Both the position numbers and the translations under genes were made by a program. Positions 5,134 to 5,223 of a DNA stretch of 5,223 nt are shown here, one piece after another. The stretch comes from UMGS1279 sp045577495 (lineage in GTDB: Bacteria; Bacillota; Clostridia; Oscillospirales; Acutalibacteraceae): assembly GCA_045577495.1 (NCBI GenBank), contig JAZNIK010000053.1:1-5223 (forward strand), given 5' to 3'. The notes beneath the pieces were generated by a model. That model made no database searches, had not been told where the DNA came from, and worked only from the letters and a program-made list of their open reading frames with translations. Position 1 is the stretch's first letter. Every line of letters begins with the position of its first letter.

Positions 5134-5223
5134 TTATTTAATGGAAGGTAAAATCTTTTCTACATCTGCATGGGGTCTTGGGATTACGTGTACTGCTACA
5201 AGCTCACCCAATTTTGAAGCTGC
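5134..5223 (-). CDS. Hexameric shell protein, PduA/PduJ-type BMC-H (C-terminal 29 residues only)
   Basis: The gene enters from the right edge and stops at TAA 5134-5136. The visible residues are AASKLGELVAVHVIPRPHAD followed by VEKILPSIK. VAVHVIPRPH..VEKILP is the hallmark end of PduA/PduJ-like BMC-H proteins, which form hexamers that tile the facets and provide pores for substrate. The pore loop and most of the BMC domain lie outside the window, so PduA, PduJ and EutM-like paralogues cannot be told apart. It is upstream of eutN in the same direction and presumably in the same operon. Confidence 0.93.
   Translation of the reverse strand, partial: AASKLGELVAVHVIPRPHADVEKILPSIK

Overview
This window is part of a bacterial microcompartment (BMC) operon of the Pdu/Eut type. 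All seven genes are on the minus strand, so transcription runs from position 5223 towards 1. In transcription order they are: the 3' end of a hexameric BMC-H shell gene (PduA/PduJ-like), a pentameric vertex gene (EutN/CcmL, BMC-P), a PduS/RnfC-like iron-sulfur flavoprotein gene, a PduT-like tandem-domain shell gene (BMC-T), a DeoR-family regulator, a PduP-like CoA-acylating aldehyde dehydrogenase, and the 5' part of pduL (phosphotransacylase). Both end genes run out of the window. The purine-rich Shine-Dalgarno sequences (AAGGAG, GGAGG), the fairly AT-rich coding sequence and the protein types suggest an anaerobic Firmicute, probably a gut-type Clostridia member. That placement is inference.

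Layout: 5134-5223 BMC-H end; 5044-5133 short gap with a 10-bp stem-loop; 4774-5043 eutN; 3440-4768 pduS; 3141-3439 a 299-bp non-coding gap filled almost entirely by an inverted-repeat element (3158-3434); 2592-3140 pduT; 1795-2565 deoR-type regulator; 312-1766 pduP; 1-299 pduL, continuing to the left. Apart from the 299-bp gap, genes are separated by 5 to 90 bases, so one polycistronic unit is likely.

How the genes fit together: PduP oxidises an aldehyde made inside the shell to acyl-CoA, reducing NAD+. PduL turns acyl-CoA plus phosphate into acyl-phosphate and recycles CoA. Both carry an N-terminal amphipathic helix of the kind that targets cargo to the BMC lumen. PduS (two 4Fe-4S motifs) and PduT (Cys38 at the family's pore cluster position) form a likely route for electrons between lumen and cytosol. 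BMC-H, BMC-T and EutN supply facet and vertex pieces of the shell. The signature enzyme that makes the aldehyde (B12 or glycyl-radical diol dehydratase, or an aldolase route) lies outside the window, so the substrate cannot be read directly. A DeoR regulator, a family that often senses sugar phosphates, together with this gene set is compatible with a fucose/rhamnose to 1,2-propanediol compartment.

The main unexplained structure is the roughly 277-bp element between pduS and pduT. It has 28-bp imperfect terminal inverted repeats, each itself a stem-loop resembling a tRNA T-arm, plus an inner inverted repeat and two internal hairpins. It looks like a non-coding, MITE-like repeat inserted between two partner genes of the operon.
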